64,000 bases of DNA from Glycocaulis profundi (lineage in GTDB: Bacteria; Pseudomonadota; Alphaproteobacteria; Caulobacterales; Maricaulaceae): positions 1-64,000 of the forward strand of contig VJOU01000009.1 of NCBI GenBank assembly GCA_007050995.1, in the 5' to 3' direction. The position numbers and the translations under genes were made by a program. Position 1 is the first letter of the stretch. Each line of letters begins with the position of its first letter. Positions 52,076-59,828 of the stretch are shown here, one piece after another. The notes beneath the pieces were generated by a model, which was given only the letters and a program-made list of their open reading frames with translations, ran no database searches and was not told the origin of the DNA.

Positions 52076-53866
52076 TTGCTTATTGATGTTCGAGTGGGAG
52101 TAGGGGCTTCATCCGGGTCGATCAGCCGCCGCACGCTGCTGGCCGGGGCCGCGTCGGGCGTTGCGGCGCTGGCGTTTCCCGCAGGCGGGATGGCCAGAGC
52201 GGAAGAAACCGCGGACGACAGCCTCGCCTCAATGCTGTCGCGTCACGCGGAACAGCTCGGCGGAGACGGGTCCCGCATCGTGCGGGACCACTCCCTCGAA
52301 GCGCGCGCCCGAGCGGCTGCCGCCAACGCTGCCAGACTGGCAGAGCTTGACGAACTGGACCCCGCCGCGCTGTCTCCAGCCGCAGCGGCGGACCATGACA
52401 CGGCCCGCTTCGTTTATGAGGCGATGGCCGACCAGCACGCCCGCTACGGATTCAACGACATCAACCTGCGGCCCAGCCCCTTCGTCGTCAGCCAGATGAA
52501 CGGCGCGTATTACTGGCTGCCCGACCGCATAGGCGGCTTGGCCCGCGCGTCGCACGGCGACGATGGCGAAACCCATCTGCGCGCACTGGACGAGTTCGCT
52601 GAAGCGCTCGACGCTGAAACCGCGCATATCCGTCACGACGCCGGGCTCGGCGTCGCGCCTCCCGATTTCATTCTGGACAAGACCCTCGCCCAGCTCGCCC
52701 GGCTGGAAAGCTCGTCCGCCGAGACGAACCCGCTTCTCGTCCCCGCCGGAGACCCGTCTGGCGCCTCGGCCCGGGCCGAGGCCAGATTCGAAGAGCTGGT
52801 CCGTCCCGCTCTGAACCGGCAGATCGACGCGCTCGAGGCGCTGCGTCCGATGGCCGGGACGGACGCGGGGGTCTGGGCCCTGCCCGACGGGGAGGCGTAT
52901 TACCGCTCCGCGCTGGGTTCCAACACCACCACGGCGCTGGCCCCCGACGCGCTGCACGCGACGGGGCTCGAATGGGTGGCCGAACTGAGCGGCGTCATCG
53001 ACGCTCTGCTGCGGGCCGAGGGCATGAGCGAGGGTTCGGTGTCGTCCCGGCTGGCGGCGCTGGACGTCGATCCGCGCTTCGTCATGGCCGAAACCGATGA
53101 AGGCCGCCAGGCGATTCTGGATGCCGCCCAGGGCAGTCTCGACCGGATGCGGTCGCTGCTGCCGGGCGGCTTCAACGTGATCCCTGACGATCCGGTGGAC
53201 ATCCGCCGGGTGTCGCCGGCCATCGAGGACGGCGCGCCGGGCGGCCTGTACAGCCAGAGCCGCGATCCCGCCGAGCCGTCCGTGATCTATCTCAATCTCC
53301 GCTCCACCGCGGAGAATGCCCTGTGGCGTCTGCCCACCCTCATCCACCATGAGGGGCTGCCCGGGCACCATCTGCAGGCGGGGGTTCTCAACCGTGCCGG
53401 GCTCAGCGCCTTCCGGCGCATCGTCCGCTTCTCGGCCTGGACCGAAGGCTGGGCCCTTTACGCCGAGCAGCTCGCTGACGAGCTGGGCGCGTATGAGGAC
53501 GATCCGTTCGGCCGGATCGGCTATCTGCAGGCCCAGCTTTTCCGCGCCTGCCGGGTTGTCGTGGACACTGGGATCCATCATGCGCGCTGGACCCGCGAGC
53601 AGGCCATCGCGTGGATGATCGAAAACGCCGGAGAGACGCCTCAGGCCGCAGAGCGCGAGATCGACCGCTACTGCGTCTATCCCGGCCAGGCCTGCAGCTT
53701 CGCGGTGGGCCACAAAGCCATTCTGGACTGCCGCGAGAACGCGCGTTCTTTGATGGGCGCCCGGTTCGACGGGCGGGCCTTCAACGACATGGTGCTCGCC
53801 TCCGGTCCGATGCCGATGGCGGTTCTGGCGCGACATGCCGAACGTTGGGCGGTCGGGGAAAGCTGA
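52076..53866 (+). CDS. Tat-exported DUF885 family protein (putative metallopeptidase)
   Basis: A 596-residue protein. A twin-arginine signal (SRRTLLAGAASGVAALAFP) indicates folded export. The DUF885 core has IHHEGLPGHHLQ at about residues 424-434, the HExxPGHH motif of this putative zinc-peptidase family, then FSAWTEGWALYAEQLADELG with a further acidic ligand and PGQACSFAVGHKAIL near the end. TTG at 52076 follows AAAGGGG at a good distance. GTG at 52094 is the alternative and also keeps the Tat motif. The substrate is unknown. Single gene. Confidence 0.85.
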   Translation: MLIDVRVGVGASSGSISRRTLLAGAASGVAALAFPAGGMARAEETADDSLASMLSRHAEQLGGDGSRIVRDHSLEARARAAAANAARLAELDELDPAALSPAAAADHDTARFVYEAMADQHARYGFNDINLRPSPFVVSQMNGAYYWLPDRIGGLARASHGDDGETHLRALDEFAEALDAETAHIRHDAGLGVAPPDFILDKTLAQLARLESSSAETNPLLVPAGDPSGASARAEARFEELVRPALNRQIDALEALRPMAGTDAGVWALPDGEAYYRSALGSNTTTALAPDALHATGLEWVAELSGVIDALLRAEGMSEGSVSSRLAALDVDPRFVMAETDEGRQAILDAAQGSLDRMRSLLPGGFNVIPDDPVDIRRVSPAIEDGAPGGLYSQSRDPAEPSVIYLNLRSTAENALWRLPTLIHHEGLPGHHLQAGVLNRAGLSAFRRIVRFSAWTEGWALYAEQLADELGAYEDDPFGRIGYLQAQLFRACRVVVDTGIHHARWTREQAIAWMIENAGETPQAAEREIDRYCVYPGQACSFAVGHKAILDCRENARSLMGARFDGRAFNDMVLASGPMPMAVLARHAERWAVGES

Positions 53867-53888
53867 CGCGTTCCGCTGCGGCTGAACC

Positions 53889-56063
53889 TCACCCCGCCTT
53901 TTCAGCCAGCGCGATCCCGCCACCCGCAGACAGCGCCAGCGCGGCGTCCGCGCTGAGGGGGCGGCCCAGCAGGAAGCCCTGCGCGGTGCCGCAGCCCAGC
54001 GCGACGAGATTGGCGAGCTGGGCCTCGTTCTCCACGCCTTCGCCGGTGGTCGCGATGCCCAGATCGCGGGCCATGGTCGCGACCGCGCGCACCACCGCCG
54101 CCGAGCCGGTGTCGCTGGGGCAGGCGCCGATGAAGCTGCGGTCGATCTTGATCCGGTCGAGCTCGAACTCGCGCAGATGGGCCAGCGAGGAATAGCCAGT
54201 GCCGAAATCGTCCATGGCGATGCGCACGCCCAGCGCGCGCAGCCCCGCCAGCGCCGCGGCGATGCGGCCGCTGTCCTCGACCAGCGCGGTCTCGGTGATC
54301 TCGATCTCCACGCGCCGGGGCAGCAGGCCGTTGCGGTCCAGCGCGCCGGTCAGGCGGCGCAGGATGTCCGCCGAGCGCAGCTGGACGGGGGAGACGTTGA
54401 TCGACACGTAAAGGTCGCCCGGCCACGCCGCGGCCTGACGGCAGGCCTCCTCGATCACCCACGCGCCGATGGGCTCGATCATGCCGTTCTGCTCGGCCAG
54501 GGGGATGAAGTCCGACGGCGGGACCAGACCGCGCTCGGGATGGCGCCAGCGCAGCAGGGCCTCGAACCCGGACAGCTCCCGCCCCGGCAGGCTGTAGAGC
54601 GGCTGGAAGTGCAGCTCGAACTGATCGTGGACGATGGCGGCGGCCAGCTCGGCCTCCGTCTCGCGGCGGCGCTCGGCGGCCTCGATCATGCCCTCGCGGT
54701 AGGTTTCCACCCTCTGGCGGCCCTTCTGTTTGGCTTCATACAGGGCCAGATCGGCCTTGCGCTGGACCAGGCCGGGATCGTCGCCCGGGGCGGCGAAGGC
54801 GAGGCCCGCGCTGGCGCCGATGGAGATCGCCTGCTCGTCGATGAAGAAGGGCGCGGTCATGGCCGCCACGATCCGGTCGGCCAGATCACGGGCGGCGACC
54901 GGTTCGAGCGTGGTCAGCGCCGCCAGCTCGTCCCCGCCCAGCCGGAAGGGCGGCTCGTCGGGGCTGCACAGCTCGCGCAGGCGGCGCGCGGCCTCTTTCA
55001 GCACCCGGTCGCCCACCGCATGGCCCAGCGTGTCGTTGACCTGCTTGAAGCGGTCCAGATCGATCATCACCATGGCGAAGCCGCCGTCTGCGGCCAGTTC
55101 GTCCAGCCGGTCGGAGAAGCCGCGCCGGTTGGCCAGCCCCGTCAGCGCGTCATGGAAGGCCATGTGGGTGATCCGGCGCTGGCCCTCGCGCGCCTCGGTC
55201 ACGTCGTCATAGGTCAGGATAGCGCCGCCGCCGGGCAGGGGGCGGCAGGAGATCGACAGGATCTTGCCGTCGTCGAAATGATGCTCGACCCGCGTGATCG
55301 CGTCCTTGGCCATCCAGAGCCGGTGATTGGCGATCACCCGCTCGAGCCGCGCCGCGTCCCAGCCGCAGACCCCGCCCACATGGCTCAGATACTCCGCCAG
55401 CGGCATGCCGATGCCCAGCGCCTCGGGGCCGACCGCGAACAGCTCGAGCACGCGTTTGTTGTAGAGCCCGATCCGGCCGTCGGGCCGCACCATCACCAGC
55501 CCGTTGGACATGTGGTTGAGCGCGTGGGACGCGTCCGAGCGCGCCGTCTTCAGGGCGGTGACCGAGTTGTTGAAATCGGTGCGCAGGGCGTCGAGCGAAG
55601 GGATGAAGGGCGCGGTTATCTCGCAGTTCAGATCGTCCTCGGCCAGGCAGCCCAGCCCGGCCCCGATCTCGCTGACCGCCCGGACGCGCCCGGTGATGTC
55701 GGTGGCGAACTTGACCACTTTGGCCACCGCGCCCTCGCTGTCGAAGACGGGATTGTAGGAGGCCTGGATCCAGACCTGACGTCCGCCCCTGCCGATCCGG
55801 CGCACCTCGTCGACGAAGAAATCGCCCGCGCGCAGCCGGCGCCAGAACTCCGCATAGCCCTCGCTCAGCGCATAGGCGGGATCGACCAGCAGGCGGTGAT
55901 TGCGCCCGACCAGCTCGCCGGCCTCATAGCCCATCAGATCGAGAAAGTTCTCGTTCGCGGCGAGGACGTCGCCCTGGGGATCGAACTCGATCATCGCCAG
56001 CGACCGGTTCATGGCCGTCAGGATCGCGTCCGATCCGGTCGCGGCGTTCGATTGATGCGGCAT
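53889..56063 (-). CDS. PAS-PAS-GGDEF-EAL cyclic-di-GMP protein
   Basis: A 724-residue soluble signalling protein. PAS 1 (about 10-130) reads MIEFDPQGDVLAANENFLDL. A linker follows, then PAS 2 (about 180-290) with MVRPDGRIGLYNKRVLELF. The GGDEF domain (about 300-455) has MIDLDRFKQVNDTLGHAVGD, but the active site reads RLGGDELAAL, with Leu for the final Phe, so cyclase activity is possible but uncertain. The EAL domain (about 470-715) is complete: FEALLRW, NVSPVQL, EITETALVED, DDFGTGYSSL, KIDRSFI and EGVE. Phosphodiesterase activity is therefore likely. The first PAS resembles aerotaxis-type domains with WIQASYNPV. Confidence 0.93.
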   Translation of the reverse strand: MPHQSNAATGSDAILTAMNRSLAMIEFDPQGDVLAANENFLDLMGYEAGELVGRNHRLLVDPAYALSEGYAEFWRRLRAGDFFVDEVRRIGRGGRQVWIQASYNPVFDSEGAVAKVVKFATDITGRVRAVSEIGAGLGCLAEDDLNCEITAPFIPSLDALRTDFNNSVTALKTARSDASHALNHMSNGLVMVRPDGRIGLYNKRVLELFAVGPEALGIGMPLAEYLSHVGGVCGWDAARLERVIANHRLWMAKDAITRVEHHFDDGKILSISCRPLPGGGAILTYDDVTEAREGQRRITHMAFHDALTGLANRRGFSDRLDELAADGGFAMVMIDLDRFKQVNDTLGHAVGDRVLKEAARRLRELCSPDEPPFRLGGDELAALTTLEPVAARDLADRIVAAMTAPFFIDEQAISIGASAGLAFAAPGDDPGLVQRKADLALYEAKQKGRQRVETYREGMIEAAERRRETEAELAAAIVHDQFELHFQPLYSLPGRELSGFEALLRWRHPERGLVPPSDFIPLAEQNGMIEPIGAWVIEEACRQAAAWPGDLYVSINVSPVQLRSADILRRLTGALDRNGLLPRRVEIEITETALVEDSGRIAAALAGLRALGVRIAMDDFGTGYSSLAHLREFELDRIKIDRSFIGACPSDTGSAAVVRAVATMARDLGIATTGEGVENEAQLANLVALGCGTAQGFLLGRPLSADAALALSAGGGIALAEKAG

Positions 56064-56310
56064 TCGCAGCCCCCGGCAGCGGAAAAATTCGCCTCACAGG
56101 CGTCTCTCCTTGCTAACCCTCAGACATTGAACGGGTCTTAACGCCGTTCGCGGGGCAGAAGCGGTCGTCCGGCCTCATCAGCAAAGCCGCGGGGTGGGAC
56201 GGGCTCGGGCTTCAACCCGGATATCGGGCCGTCAAGCCATGCGCCTTCGCAGGCCCGAAAATGGCGCTGACGGCGTCGCTTGCTCATCGTCCGGCGGGCG
56301 GGTATCAGAT

Positions 56311-56328
56311 GAGAATGATTTTCATTCA
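56311..56328. promoter_or_regulatory. Fur-box-like site upstream of the DUF6746 gene
   Basis: GAATGA-TTT-TCATTC is a perfect 6-3-6 inverted repeat matching the core of the classical iron box (AATGAT...TCATT). It ends 16 bases before the DUF6746 start codon, a position where bound Fur would block transcription. Confidence 0.7.
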
Positions 56329-56343
56329 CTTGGAGCCATCGCC

Positions 56344-56712
56344 ATGAAAGCCCTGCTCGCCGGTCTGTCCGCCATCGCCCTTTTCGCCATGCCCGCCGCC
56401 CATGCGGACGAGGACGACCATTTCGAAGGCCTCCCGTCGGAGACCCTGCAGGAGGCTGTCTCCAATCTCGACGCGTACACCGCGCTTCTGGAGACCGCGC
56501 TCGCCGGTGAGGTCGATCAGGAGGCGATGATGGACATCCACGAGCTCAGCTACACGCTGGAGAACGCCGTGCAGCGCCTGTCCGCCGAGATCGAGGCCCT
56601 GGCGGAGGCCCTTGAAGAGGTCCATCTGGCGTCCGAGCAGTGGGACGACGAGACCGTCAAGGCCCAGGGCGAGGTCTTCACGAGCGGCGTTCGGACCATC
56701 CTGCCTCGCTAG
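56344..56712 (+). CDS. Small exported DUF6746-type protein
   Basis: A 122-residue periplasmic protein. The signal peptide MKALLAGLSAIALFAMPAA is cleaved near AHADE. The mature part begins DDHFEGLPSETLQEAVSNLD and contains MDIHELSYTLENAVQRL and LEEVHLASEQWDDETVKAQG, the pattern of DUF6746 proteins that are found beside iron and PepSY genes in many proteobacteria. It is all-helical and acidic, with a Fur-like site just upstream and a strong terminator just downstream, so it is an iron-responsive single-gene unit. Function unknown. Confidence 0.8.
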   Translation: MKALLAGLSAIALFAMPAAHADEDDHFEGLPSETLQEAVSNLDAYTALLETALAGEVDQEAMMDIHELSYTLENAVQRLSAEIEALAEALEEVHLASEQWDDETVKAQGEVFTSGVRTILPR

Positions 56713-56724
56713 CATCGACGCATG

Positions 56725-56758
56725 AAAGGCGCGTTCCGGCACCGGAGCGCGCCTTTTT
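56725..56758 (+). terminator. Intrinsic terminator after the DUF6746 gene
   Basis: GGCGCGTTCCGG pairs with CCGGAGCGCGCC with a single mismatch, preceded by AAA and followed by TTTTT, 12 bases after the stop. Confidence 0.9.
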
Positions 56759-56779
56759 GCTGCGCCCGCTCAATCGCGG

Positions 56780-56821
56780 TTGACAGGGCGTCCGCCATTT
56801 TGTTTATGCGAATAATTCTCA
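56780..56821 (+). promoter_or_regulatory. Sigma70-type promoter with overlapping Fur-like box
   Basis: TTGACA (56780-56785), a 17-base spacer and TTTATG (56803-56808) form a good housekeeping promoter. The following TGCGAATAATTCTCA (56807-56821) resembles a Fur-type site overlapping the expected transcription start. It controls the PepSY-DUF2271-DUF4198-ApbE-reductase operon. Confidence 0.65.
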
Positions 56822-56849
56822 CTCTTAGTCGCAAAAGTCGTCGTCATTC

Positions 56850-57467
56850 ATGCCGTCTCCCGTCATCACCCGCGCTTTCTGGCTGCGCCAGCTGCATCTC
56901 TGGCACTGGGTGAGTTCGGCGGTCTGCCTAGTCGGCATGGTTCTGTTCGCCGTCACGGGGATCACCCTCAATCACGCCGGCGCCATCGAGGCGCGCCCTG
57001 AGGTCACCGAGATCGAGACGGTCCTGCCGGACGGGCTGCTGGCGGCGCTGGAAGAGGGAGCGGGCGACGGCGCGCCGCTGCCCGAGCCGGTCCGCGCCTG
57101 GCTGTCGGCCGAGCTCGGCGTGCGCGCGGGCGCCCGCAGCGCGGAATGGTCGCCCTCGGACGTCTACCTGTCGATGCCGCGGCCGGGCGGCGACGCCTGG
57201 CTCAGCATCGATTTCGGGTCCGGCGAGGTCTTCGTCGAGCATACCGACCGCGGCTGGATCGCCTTCCTGAACGATCTGCACAAGGGCCGGAGCACGGGCG
57301 CGGCCTGGAGCTGGTTCATCGACGTGTTCGCCATCGCCTGCGTGGTGTTCTGCCTGACGGGGCTGATGCTGCTGCAGTTCCATGCCCGGGGCAGGCCGTC
57401 CACATGGCCGATGGTCGGGCTCGGCCTGGTGGTCCCGCTGGTTCTCATCCTGCTGTTCATCCACTGA
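56850..57467 (+). CDS. PepSY-type transmembrane protein
   Basis: A 205-residue inner-membrane protein with a PepSY_TM-like layout. Helix 1 is near residues 15-40 (LHLWHWVSSAVCLVGMVLFA then TGITLNHAG). A periplasmic loop with a PepSY-like fold follows (WLSIDFGSGEVFVEHTDRGW), then LHKG and two C-terminal helices (WFIDVFAIACVVFCLTGLML and VGLGLVVPLVLILLFIH). Conserved His residues in LHLWHW, LNHAG and LHKG could bind haem b, as proposed for PepSY reductases. It is first in the Fur-controlled operon and should pass electrons across the inner membrane. Confidence 0.85.
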   Translation: MPSPVITRAFWLRQLHLWHWVSSAVCLVGMVLFAVTGITLNHAGAIEARPEVTEIETVLPDGLLAALEEGAGDGAPLPEPVRAWLSAELGVRAGARSAEWSPSDVYLSMPRPGGDAWLSIDFGSGEVFVEHTDRGWIAFLNDLHKGRSTGAAWSWFIDVFAIACVVFCLTGLMLLQFHARGRPSTWPMVGLGLVVPLVLILLFIH

Positions 57468-57478
57468 CGAGGTCGATC

Positions 57479-57991
57479 ATGCGCCTTCTCGCTTCCGCCG
57501 CGCTCACGGGCGCTTTCGCCGCTCCGGCCTTCGCCGGTCAGATGACGGTGAACGTGGAGATCCCCCGCCTGAACGTCGCTGAATATCACCGCCCCTATGT
57601 GGCGATCTGGGTGGAGAACGCCGACCAGACCTCCGCCGGGACGCTGGCGGTCTGGTACGACGTCGCCATGGCGAGGGCCGAAGGGACGACCTGGCTGAAA
57701 GACATGCGCCAGTGGTGGCGCCGCGAGGGCCGGGCACTGGACATGCCCGTTGACGGGATCAGCGGCGCCACCCGCCCGCCGGGCCGGCACGATGCGGCCT
57801 TCGCCGCGGATCATCCCGTCCTCGCCGCGCTGCCGCCGGGCGAATACAGCCTGGCCGTCGAAGCGGCCCGCGAAGTGGGCGGCCGCGAACTGATCCGCAT
57901 TCCCTTCACCTGGCCGCCCGCCGGTCCCGGGACTTTCCAGGAGGCCGGGGAGCACGAGCTCGGCGCGGTTTCCATGACCATCGAACCTTAG
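57479..57991 (+). CDS. Exported DUF2271 protein, probable flavinylated electron carrier
   Basis: A 170-residue periplasmic protein. The signal peptide MRLLASAALTGAFAAPAFAG precedes a beta-rich DUF2271 domain (VNVEIPRLNVAEYHRPYVAI, WVENADQ, LKDMRQWWRREG). Residues 92-98 read DGISGAT, matching the D-G-x-[ST]-G-A-T motif on which ApbE attaches FMN through a phosphoester bond to the Thr (here Thr98) in NqrC, RnfG and related proteins. An ApbE gene is two genes downstream. Its job is probably to carry electrons in the periplasm after the PepSY protein. Confidence 0.85.
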   Translation: MRLLASAALTGAFAAPAFAGQMTVNVEIPRLNVAEYHRPYVAIWVENADQTSAGTLAVWYDVAMARAEGTTWLKDMRQWWRREGRALDMPVDGISGATRPPGRHDAAFAADHPVLAALPPGEYSLAVEAAREVGGRELIRIPFTWPPAGPGTFQEAGEHELGAVSMTIEP

Positions 57992-58008
57992 CGCAGGAGA
58001 TCCACGAC

Positions 58009-58824
58009 ATGCTGAACAGACCCCTCGCGGCCGCCGCCGCCCTCGCCCTGGCCGCCGCGGCCGCAGGCTCGGCCGAAGCGCACCGCATGTGGCTGCACCC
58101 GTCCGCCACCGTGCTGTCGGGCGAAGATCCGTGGGTCACCGTGGACGCGGCGATCTCCAACGACCTGTTCTATTTCGAGCACCATCCGCTGCGGCTGGAC
58201 GGGCTGGACGTGACCGGGCCGGGCGGGGCGTCGTTCCAGGTCGAGAACCCGGCGACGGGCCGGTACCGCTCGACCTTCGACGTGAACCTGACCGAGCCGG
58301 GCACCTACCGCATCGCCATCGCCAGCTCGGGCCTCATGGCCAGCTATGTCGAGGATGGCGAGCGCCGCCGCTGGCGGGGCGGGCCGGACAGCTTCGCCGC
58401 CGAAGTGCCCCAGGACGCGCAGGAGCTGCAGGTCACCGAGATGGCACGCCGGATCGAGACCTTCGCCACCCGCGGCGCGCCCGACGACTCGGCGCTGGCC
58501 GCCACCGGACGCGGGCTCGAAATGGTGCCGGTCTCCCATCCCAACGACCTGTTCGAAGGCGAGGAGGCGCGCTTCCAGCTGCTGCTCGAGGGCGAGCCCG
58601 CAGCGGGAGTCGCGGTGGAGATCGTGCCCGGCGGCAGCCGCTATCGCGACCAGGTGGGCGACTGGACCGTCACCACCGGCGAGGACGGCGTGTTCGCCGC
58701 GACCTGGCCTGAGCCGGGCATGTACTGGCTGGAAGCCTCCGTCGATGACGACAATGCGAGTTTCGAGGGTGCCGCGCGCCGCCGGGCGAGCTATGTGGCG
58801 ACCCTGGAGGTCCTGCCCCAGTGA
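58009..58824 (+). CDS. Exported DUF4198 protein
   Basis: A 271-residue periplasmic protein. The signal peptide is cut near GSAEAHR, and the mature protein starts HRMWLHPSATVLSGED, the typical DUF4198 N-terminus with a potential metal-binding His at or near the new N-terminus. Ig-like beta domains follow (GLDVTGPGGASFQVENP, SHPNDLFEGEEARFQLL, TWPEPGMYWLEASVDDDN). Relatives occur beside TonB receptors and metal-uptake genes. Here it may bind or present a metal. Overlaps apbE by 4 bases (GTGA). Confidence 0.85.
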   Translation: MLNRPLAAAAALALAAAAAGSAEAHRMWLHPSATVLSGEDPWVTVDAAISNDLFYFEHHPLRLDGLDVTGPGGASFQVENPATGRYRSTFDVNLTEPGTYRIAIASSGLMASYVEDGERRRWRGGPDSFAAEVPQDAQELQVTEMARRIETFATRGAPDDSALAATGRGLEMVPVSHPNDLFEGEEARFQLLLEGEPAAGVAVEIVPGGSRYRDQVGDWTVTTGEDGVFAATWPEPGMYWLEASVDDDNASFEGAARRRASYVATLEVLPQ

Positions 58825-59828
58825 GCCTGAACCGGGTTCTTCTCCCGCCAGCGCTCGATCCCGGGCGGCTGACCGCCCGGGCGGGGGGACCGCAGGTCCT
58901 TAGGCTGGCGGGGGAGACCATGGGCACGACATGGTCGGCCATGCTGGCGGATCCGGCGGGGCTCGATTCCGGCTCGGTGCGGGCCGCGCTCGAGACTGTC
59001 TTCGCGGACGTGATCCGCGAAACGAGCCCCTGGGCGCCGGAGTCCGAACTGTCGGCCTTCAACGCCGCGCCCGCGGGCTCGGCCCACATCATCTCGCCGG
59101 GCTTCGCCCAGACGCTGGCCGCGGCTCTCGCGCTCGCCGCCGACAGCGGCGGGGCTTTCGACCCCGCCGCGGGCGGTCTCGCCGATCTGTGGGGGTTCGG
59201 TCCCGCGGGGGCGGTCGCGTCCCCGCCCGCCGCGTCTGATCTGGAGCGGGCGGGCGGGGGAGCGGGCTGGCGGGACGTCCGCTTCGATCCCGCTCTGAGG
59301 CTGGCCGTCCAGCCGGGCGGCGTGCGGCTGGACCTGTGCGGCATCGCCAAGGGCCATGCCGTCGACCGGTGCGCGGACGCGCTCGAAGCGCTGGGCGTGC
59401 ATGACTACCTCGTGGAGATCGGCGGCGAAATGCGCGGGGCGGGCGCCAAACCTGACGGACGGCCCTTCTGGGTCCGGCTGGAGGATCCGCCCGGTTTCGG
59501 CGGCGACCCGCTCATCGTCGCCCTCCATGGCCTGGCGGTGGCCGGATCGGGCGATTACCGGCGCTTTTTCGATCATGGCGGCCGACGCTATGCCCACACT
59601 CTCGACCCTGTTCGCCGCGCGCCCGCCAGCCACGGCGTCGCGGCGGTGTCCGTCATTCATCCTTCCTGCATGGCCTGCGACGGCCTGGCCACGGCGCTGG
59701 GGGCGATGACTCCGGACGCGGGCATGGCGTTCGCGGCGACGCGCGGGATCGCAGCCCGGATCGTCCTGCGCACGGCGGACGGGTTCGAGGAGCGCCTGAG
59801 CCCGGCCTTCGAGGCGCTGCTGTCATGA
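58821..59828 (+). CDS. apbE: FAD:protein FMN transferase (ApbE)
   Basis: A 335-residue flavinyltransferase that moves FMN from FAD to a Thr in target proteins. Family motifs are GETMGTTWSAM, FDPAAGGLADLWGFG, LCGIAKGHAVDRCADALEAL, YLVEIGGEMRGAG and the C-terminal HTLDP with CDGLATALGAM. The start is GTG at 58821. No signal peptide or lipobox can be seen at this start, although most Gram-negative ApbE proteins are exported. The clear target is the DUF2271 product of the same operon. Coupled to its neighbours by 4-base overlaps. Confidence 0.93.
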   Translation: MSLNRVLLPPALDPGRLTARAGGPQVLRLAGETMGTTWSAMLADPAGLDSGSVRAALETVFADVIRETSPWAPESELSAFNAAPAGSAHIISPGFAQTLAAALALAADSGGAFDPAAGGLADLWGFGPAGAVASPPAASDLERAGGGAGWRDVRFDPALRLAVQPGGVRLDLCGIAKGHAVDRCADALEALGVHDYLVEIGGEMRGAGAKPDGRPFWVRLEDPPGFGGDPLIVALHGLAVAGSGDYRRFFDHGGRRYAHTLDPVRRAPASHGVAAVSVIHPSCMACDGLATALGAMTPDAGMAFAATRGIAARIVLRTADGFEERLSPAFEALLS

